The notes beneath the pieces are model-generated. The model was not told where the DNA came from, made no database searches, and was given only the letters and a program-made list of their open reading frames with translations. From Chryseobacterium mulctrae (lineage in GTDB: Bacteria; Bacteroidota; Bacteroidia; Flavobacteriales; Weeksellaceae), in assembly GCF_006175945.1 (NCBI RefSeq), contig NZ_VAJL01000001.1, positions 1,240,001 through 1,304,000 of the forward strand: a DNA stretch of 64,000 nucleotides. The letters run 5' to 3'. Below, in pieces: positions 58,957 through 64,000 of the stretch; within the stretch, counting starts at the first letter, position 1; every line of letters starts with the position of its first letter. The position numbers and the translations under genes were made by a program.

Positions 58957-59895
58957 TTAGTAATTCCACATATCGTTTTCCATTTGAAGAATCTGATCCT
59001 TGATTCTTTGGCTTTCAGCCAATTGCTCTTCAGCATTTCTAGGAACATAATCTTTAATAGTACCATCACCAAGACCGTTGCTTGATTTGTAGATGATTGA
59101 AGAAAATCTTCTTGCATTGATTATATCATCAAAAGATAAATCCGCTGACGAATTTGCTCTATTGAATACATAATTGTTTGCTAAAATATCTCTCGCTTTT
59201 GGATAATAAATCCAAAATAAATCAATCAATTCGTCTTTACCAGCAATTGGTTTACCTTCAGCATCAAAAACACCTTGTACAGCTGGATCTGGACCCATTG
59301 CTGCAATACCAAGAGGTCTGTACTTCATCATTCCATCTCTTTTGTCGATGAACCACATACCCATGATTTTTAAAACTTTAACATTCTCAGTTGTAGTTTC
59401 AAAAATATCTGTATTTTGTTTAATTTCCTGCTCAGTAGGTTTTCTTCCAGAAGCGATAATATCAACTAAGCCGTCACCTGTAACTATCTTCTGCAATCTA
59501 GCTTTAATTTGCTCAGGTGTTAACTTTATTGAAAAATTTTCATCATCATACACCTCTTGGATTTGACCACTCATTGCTGCATCTAACAAAATCTGGTATA
59601 AAGATCTTGTCGTTTTAGAAAGCAACGCATTGGGATTGTCATAGTAAAAAGGCTGATTGATCTTATCATTAAGGTCAATTACTTCCCACACCATCATGCT
59701 TTTAAGAATATCTTTATCATCTACAAAGCCATATTCTAAAGGAGTAATTTTATTACTAATAACAGTATCTCCTACTTTTCTCATATTTTCAGCTCTCATC
59801 TGTCTGAATTCTTCCGGAGAAGAAGCATTTAGAATAGTCTGAGAGAATGCAAACCCAGAAGCTAAAACTAAAAGACTGCTAATATATTTTTTCAT
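58957..59895 (-). CDS. gldN: GldN, type IX secretion system component
   Basis: 312 residues with a signal peptide (MKKYISSLLVLASGFAFS). Motifs of the GldN/PorN family are present: SPEEFRQMRAENMRKVGD, PLEYGFVDDKDILKSMMVWE, VLKIMGMWFIDKRDGMMKYR and GIAAMGPDPA in the second half. GldN binds GldK as a periplasmic ring attached to the outer membrane and is needed for T9SS secretion and gliding. It is the last gene of gldKLMN, 18 bp behind gldM, and is followed by a terminator. Confidence 0.95.
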   Translation of the reverse strand: MKKYISSLLVLASGFAFSQTILNASSPEEFRQMRAENMRKVGDTVISNKITPLEYGFVDDKDILKSMMVWEVIDLNDKINQPFYYDNPNALLSKTTRSLYQILLDAAMSGQIQEVYDDENFSIKLTPEQIKARLQKIVTGDGLVDIIASGRKPTEQEIKQNTDIFETTTENVKVLKIMGMWFIDKRDGMMKYRPLGIAAMGPDPAVQGVFDAEGKPIAGKDELIDLFWIYYPKARDILANNYVFNRANSSADLSFDDIINARRFSSIIYKSSNGLGDGTIKDYVPRNAEEQLAESQRIKDQILQMENDMWNY

Positions 59896-59913
59896 AATAA
59901 TTGCTTTTTAATC

Positions 59914-61503
59914 TTATGGAACATTAATAACGATTGGAGTAATTCTCTTAACAGGTCCCTCAAGTCCCTGAGCAGTAGCTTTAATTTCAATAATCGAAAC
60001 AATATCTCCAGATCTTACATTTTTCAATAAACCTTCTGCATCTGCAAGTGAATTACCTTTAACAAGCATTGCTGCTTTACCAGGAACTCTTACCATAAAC
60101 TCGGTAACAGTAAATGTTACAGGGAAATCAAAGTCAGGAATTGCTGCCTGTACAGTTTGATTCTTAATTGAGCTAGCTGGCATAGCAAGTGCATTTTGTC
60201 CTCTCATCTGACCTTGTGGAGGAGGTACATTTTTAATTCTGTATTCAAATACCTGAGAAACAGTTTTACCGCTAGGCTCTGTTCCTGATAATGTTAATTT
60301 TACAGTATTCCCACTTTGAGGTTTTACAATCCATTTACCAGCACCTGTATTTCTTACTTGAGCTCCAGGAGCAGATAAAGATAATTTAGCATTGTCTGCA
60401 CCAAGGATAGAACCTGAAACAGGGTTTTCTAATCCTCTATACATTACGTTCATCTTATCAGCAGAAAGTAATAAACCTTTTTCAAGTTTAACTTCTTGTG
60501 GACCAGCGATTACATTATAGGTATGCGTGAACGGGAATTGCTGAGCTTTTCCTGTAGCATCTGTTAAAGTAATTACACCGCCAATCTTTTTCTCGCCAAT
60601 ACCTCCGGTGTTTAAAGGAAGATATCCTTTACCGTTTTCTTGTCTACTTACACCACTGATGCTGATTTTACTGCTGTTAGAATAGTTACCTAGCATTACA
60701 ACAGCTTCAGCTTTCTTACCAACCTGAACGTCTGTAGGAGCAGAAACAATTGCTTCATAGCTTGTAAATTTAATACTAGCATCTACTTTTTCCTGAAGCA
60801 TTAACGCCAATGCATCTGATTGTACGTTTCTTGCATCATTCTGAATAATCTCTAAATTTGAAATCGCAGCAATAAGAGGTTGGTGATAAAATTTATTCTG
60901 AAACCAAGTTTTACCATTTGGAGATTTTCCAGCAGGATACTCTGCAATGATTGATTTATTTGCTCTCTCTACTAATTTCAGTAACTGTGGATTACCTCCA
61001 AAAGTAGCTACAATATAAGATCTTACATCATCCAATTGCTTTTTAAGTTCTAAAGCTTTTGCAGAAGGTGAATTTTCATCGCCTTCTTTAAAGAAGTATT
61101 CAGTTGTAGCTTCGTTATTGTTTAATGCTGAGAAGTTTTCACTTACATCCATGTCTTTTCCTGTTTTAGGATCTTTGTCATAGAAATCTGATTGCTTCTT
61201 CAGAACTAATTTTATATCATCAGCTGATTTTACCAAAACATCAATCTTGCTTTTCAGTATTTTGTACTGTTCCCAAGGTGTTGCATAAGTATCAGGAACT
61301 TGCTGAGCTTTTGCTTCTAATGTTTTTTCAAAAATATCTTCATTTTTCTGCTCTGTCAAGTGTCTTGTATCATTTAAGGCTCTTGTAGAATCATAATATG
61401 ATCTGATAATTTCAACATCGATGTTTAGGGCCATCATAGCGATGAACACCAAATACATCAGGTTGATCATCTTCTGACGTGGAGTCTGTTTTCCTTTTGC
61501 CAT
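59914..61503 (-). CDS. gldM: GldM, type IX secretion system motor/periplasmic shaft protein
   Basis: 529 residues. One membrane helix near the N-terminus (RQKMINLMYLVFIAMMALNI, residues about 9-28) with GldM's invariant start (MAKGKQTPRQKMINLMYLVF). The large periplasmic part has four Ig-like domains (for example SFEAIVSAPTDVQVGKKAEA-type at about 245; the last at about 435-529 with VTFTVTEFMVRVPGKAAML). It transmits rotation of the GldL motor to the outer-membrane ring. It lies 39 bp behind gldL and 18 bp ahead of gldN. Confidence 0.96.
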   Translation of the reverse strand: MAKGKQTPRQKMINLMYLVFIAMMALNIDVEIIRSYYDSTRALNDTRHLTEQKNEDIFEKTLEAKAQQVPDTYATPWEQYKILKSKIDVLVKSADDIKLVLKKQSDFYDKDPKTGKDMDVSENFSALNNNEATTEYFFKEGDENSPSAKALELKKQLDDVRSYIVATFGGNPQLLKLVERANKSIIAEYPAGKSPNGKTWFQNKFYHQPLIAAISNLEIIQNDARNVQSDALALMLQEKVDASIKFTSYEAIVSAPTDVQVGKKAEAVVMLGNYSNSSKISISGVSRQENGKGYLPLNTGGIGEKKIGGVITLTDATGKAQQFPFTHTYNVIAGPQEVKLEKGLLLSADKMNVMYRGLENPVSGSILGADNAKLSLSAPGAQVRNTGAGKWIVKPQSGNTVKLTLSGTEPSGKTVSQVFEYRIKNVPPPQGQMRGQNALAMPASSIKNQTVQAAIPDFDFPVTFTVTEFMVRVPGKAAMLVKGNSLADAEGLLKNVRSGDIVSIIEIKATAQGLEGPVKRITPIVINVP

Positions 61504-61542
61504 TCTCTTTTCTTTAGTTTTTGTTTAAATAATGGTTAAGGA

Positions 61543-62235
61543 TTATGACTTCATAGCAGTTAACATACCACCATAAACTCTGTTTAAGCTGTTTAAGTTG
61601 GTTGTTAAACCTTGTAATTCTTGATTAAATTTCTCAGATTGCTCTGCTGATTTCTGCATATCATCAACATATTTTTTAGCGAAATCTGATTGTCTCTGGC
61701 CGTTTTCTAACTGCATTGCATAAAGAGCATTCATGCTTTCCATGTGTGAAGCAGCTTTGTTTAACTGATCGTTATATTTGTGTGTAGAAGCAGATACGTC
61801 AACAGTTTGGTTGATTTGATCTACTGAGCTTGAGAATTTGTCAATCCCTGTTCTTAGTCTATCAAACAACTGTACATCAAGCTTTGCATCCTGAAGCATT
61901 TTATCTAACTTACCTGAAAGAGAGTTTTCTAATTCCGCAAAATGATCAACGGTGTTCTTTGCAGAGATATTTGAATGTAGAGGATTTGGATTAGCATGCT
62001 TATCCAACAATTCAGGATAAACATTTTCCCAGTGGTACGACTCTTCAGCAGCAGGAGGGTCGAATGCAAAAATGATAAAGATAATTGCCTCAGTTACAAG
62101 CCCTACTGTAAGAGCGATGTTTCCGTTAATTGGTCCCAAGGTAATGTGAGTAATTTTAAGCCAAGCTCCAAGAATTACAATTGCAGCACCGAATGAATAG
62201 AAGAAATTCATCCAAGCATCTTTAGTCTTAAACAT
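61543..62235 (-). CDS. gldL: GldL, type IX secretion system inner-membrane motor
   Basis: 230 residues. Two membrane helices at about 11-30 (FFYSFGAAIVILGAWLKITH) and 36-55 (NIALTVGLVTEAIIFIIFAF), with the Lys and Glu residues that form the proton-motive motor (WLKITH and LVTEAII). The cytoplasmic C-terminal domain is long and helical (KYNDQLNKAASHMESMNALY). GldL forms the proton-driven rotary motor with GldM and powers gliding and secretion. It is the second gene of gldKLMN. Confidence 0.95.
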   Translation of the reverse strand: MFKTKDAWMNFFYSFGAAIVILGAWLKITHITLGPINGNIALTVGLVTEAIIFIIFAFDPPAAEESYHWENVYPELLDKHANPNPLHSNISAKNTVDHFAELENSLSGKLDKMLQDAKLDVQLFDRLRTGIDKFSSSVDQINQTVDVSASTHKYNDQLNKAASHMESMNALYAMQLENGQRQSDFAKKYVDDMQKSAEQSEKFNQELQGLTTNLNSLNRVYGGMLTAMKS

Positions 62236-62289
62236 ATAAGTTAGTTTTTTTTAAGTGTTATAAATTGATAATAAATAATCTAAGTAAAA

Positions 62290-63705
62290 TTATCTGTTAA
62301 CTCTTTTCGCTTTAACAGCTGCTTCAGGAATATCTTGTACCGTTCTGAAACCGATATAACTTCTAGCAGAATCTTTGTTTTCCCAGTCTCTTGCACCTGT
62401 CATCAACATATAACCAACATCTTTCCAAGAACCTCCTCTTACAGATTTTTTGTTATCTGCTTTAGATTTAATAGAAGGATTTAAAGTAGAAGAGAATCCG
62501 TATGCAGAATTGTTATATCCTGAATCCGTCCACTCAGATACGTTACCTGCCATATCAAATAATCCAAAAGTATTTTTCTTGAATTTTTTTACAGGAGCTG
62601 TATAAGTATAAGTACCTTTTTTCTCATCTTCCATATAGCTACCTCTTTTTGGCTTGAAGTTTGCTAGATAACAACCTCTATCATCCATTAAATAAGGACC
62701 ACCCCATGGGTAAGTTGCATTTTGTTTTCCACCTCTTGCAGCATATTCCCATTCCATTTCGTTAGGAAGACGGAATCGTAAAGGTCTTTGTTGTTTTCTT
62801 TTCAAGCTTTCGTTATAATCAGACTTCAATTTAGTTCTGAAGTCACAGTATGCTCTTGCCTGATCCCAAGTTACCCCAACAACAGGATAATCTTTGTAAG
62901 CTTTGTGCCAGAAATACTGTTCAAATAAAGGCTCATTATAAGTAAAGTGGAAATCGTTTACCCAAACTGTTGTATCTGGATAGATTGCAATGCTTTCGCT
63001 TCTTAAGAAGTTTACTCCTCTTTGGTTATCAGCGATAGCAACATCCATATCTCCCCATCTATACCCATATTTTAGTTTACTAACATCAATAAGTCTTTCA
63101 CTACCTACTCTAGAAGATGCAGGTAAGTACATAGATTCAAGAACTTCTGCATATTCTACATCTGGATACTTTGAAGTATTCCAATGTAATGGAATTTTCC
63201 AGTCTAGTTTTTTGCTTGCATCGAAGCCATCATCTCTTCCTCCAGCTCCTTCAAGATATTCCTGATATGGTGTAAGGTTTTCTTCTTTTTTAGCAAGATA
63301 AGCATAGTCTCCGATGCTTGCGCCTCTTCCGCCACCTTCTCCGCCTTCACCTGCTGCTTCAGCAAGCATCGTTCTGGCGATAGAATCTCTTACATAATTA
63401 ATGAAAACCCTGTATTCTGCATTAGTAGTTTCTGCTTCATCCATAAAGAAAGGAGCAACAGTTACAGTTTTCAAAGGTGCAGTTTCACCATTATTGGTAA
63501 ATGATTCATCGGCCATACCAGCAATAAAAGAACCGCCAGGAATTGCCACCATACCATAAGGTCTTTGTGCAACAAATGATTTTGTTTTTTCTCTAGGTAT
63601 CAATTCTCCTTTTGTTCCAGGCTTCCCTACAGAAGAAGATCCACCACCTGAACAAGATACCGATGCTACCGACGCAGACAATAATAAAAGAAATATCCTT
63701 TTCAT
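62290..63705 (-). CDS. gldK: GldK, type IX secretion system lipoprotein (SUMF1-like)
   Basis: 471 residues with a lipoprotein signal (MKRIFLLLLSASVASVSC; Cys18). The formylglycine-generating-enzyme fold is complete: MVAIPGGSFIAGMADESFT, PFFMDEAETTNAEYRVFINY, VVGVTWDQARAYCDFRTKL, RFRLPNEMEWEYAARGG, and the late FGLFDMAGNVSEWTDSGY and KSVRGGSWKDVG. The family keeps the fold but not the enzymatic role; GldK forms the periplasmic ring at the outer membrane with GldN. First gene of the gld operon. A Gly-rich insert (AAGEGGEGGGRGASIGDYAY) lies at about residue 115-135. Confidence 0.95.
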   Translation of the reverse strand: MKRIFLLLLSASVASVSCSGGGSSSVGKPGTKGELIPREKTKSFVAQRPYGMVAIPGGSFIAGMADESFTNNGETAPLKTVTVAPFFMDEAETTNAEYRVFINYVRDSIARTMLAEAAGEGGEGGGRGASIGDYAYLAKKEENLTPYQEYLEGAGGRDDGFDASKKLDWKIPLHWNTSKYPDVEYAEVLESMYLPASSRVGSERLIDVSKLKYGYRWGDMDVAIADNQRGVNFLRSESIAIYPDTTVWVNDFHFTYNEPLFEQYFWHKAYKDYPVVGVTWDQARAYCDFRTKLKSDYNESLKRKQQRPLRFRLPNEMEWEYAARGGKQNATYPWGGPYLMDDRGCYLANFKPKRGSYMEDEKKGTYTYTAPVKKFKKNTFGLFDMAGNVSEWTDSGYNNSAYGFSSTLNPSIKSKADNKKSVRGGSWKDVGYMLMTGARDWENKDSARSYIGFRTVQDIPEAAVKAKRVNR

Positions 63706-63813
63706 GTTAATTTTTATAATTAAGCCGTAAATATATAATTTTTTTAAGAAACTTTTAAGATTTTTTTTAGAATAACGAAAAAAAACTAAACTTATTTTAT
63801 TTCCAAGTACTTT

Positions 63814-64000
63814 TTACTCTACAGTTACTGATTTTGCAAGATTTCTTGGCTGGTCTACATTAGCACCTCTATATACTGCTATATAATAAGCTAGTAGTTG
63901 TAAAGGCACAGAAGCTACTATTGGAGAAAAACATTCTGATGTTTCAGGAATTTCAATCACATAGTCTGCCATTGCGCTAACTTGTGTATCTCCTTTGTTT
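63814..64000 (-). CDS. glmS: Glutamine-fructose-6-phosphate aminotransferase (GlmS), C-terminal end only
   Basis: The last 62 codons of a minus-strand gene that continues past the window edge. The translation ends [14 protein letters not shown], the invariant C-terminus of GlmS, preceded by [18 protein letters not shown]. GlmS makes glucosamine-6-phosphate for peptidoglycan and lipid A synthesis. It lies upstream of gldK, about 108 bp away, on the same strand. Confidence 0.93.
   Translation of the reverse strand, partial: NKGDTQVSAMADYVIEIPETSECFSPIVASVPLQLLAYYIAVYRGANVDQPRNLAKSVTVE

Overview
The window is AT-rich and densely coded. It looks like a chromosomal segment from a member of the Flavobacteriales, most likely the Chryseobacterium/Epilithonimonas/Elizabethkingia group. 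The support is a gldKLMN type IX secretion block, a Bacteroidota-type (T6SSiii) secretion module with a TssR homologue, promoters of the TAnnTTTG type, a transketolase split into two subunits, and a chromosomal subclass B3 metallo-beta-lactamase close to the GOB family. I see no transposase, integrase, phage structural gene or CRISPR array.

Layout. (1) 1-11.3 kb, minus strand: a T6SSiii membrane-complex operon (two TssO-type proteins, a PKD-domain membrane protein, TssR) ends at a terminator. A separate cargo unit follows: a PAAR-like spike, a 1022-residue effector carrying a lambda-lysozyme-type domain plus an M23 endopeptidase domain, a lipoprotein that is a good immunity candidate, the decayed remains of a second M23 domain, another lipoprotein, and a LysM-like protein cut by the window edge. 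(2) 11.4-15.5 kb, plus strand: two LuxR-type response regulators whose receiver domains lack the phospho-acceptor Asp, flanking HU, a 29-residue basic ribosome-associated protein and ribonuclease G. (3) 15.8-21.3 kb, minus strand: a curli-type amyloid locus (curlin, a minor curlin, CsgE with an extra N-terminal CsgH-like domain, CsgF, CsgG and a beta-propeller lipoprotein).

(4) 21.5-38.8 kb, mostly plus strand: NUDIX hydrolase, acyltransferase and Mpl; a flavin oxidoreductase; an MFS exporter; then a run of redox/stress genes (two pirins, FMN reductase, OsmC, two mini-GNATs) with the metallo-beta-lactamase inside it; a sodium:solute symporter; split transketolase. (5) 39-49.5 kb: Lrp/AsnC regulator, TamB-like envelope protein head-to-head with tsaD, two rRNA/tRNA methyltransferases, asparaginase, tRNA-Ser(GGA). 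(6) 49.6-57.1 kb: a Flavo-1-like structured RNA and an RND efflux operon. (7) 57.4-64 kb: a small lipoprotein, a DAO-type oxidoreductase, gldNMLK and the 3' end of glmS.

The window is dominated by envelope biology: secretion systems T6SSiii and T9SS, curli export, TamB, RND efflux and peptidoglycan turnover. The most interesting regions are the T6SS cargo unit with its decayed sibling toxin domain, the CsgH-CsgE fusion and unexplained curli lipoprotein, the two receivers without phospho-acceptor Asp, and several intergenic repeats or structured elements. All family assignments come from reading motifs; no database search was run.
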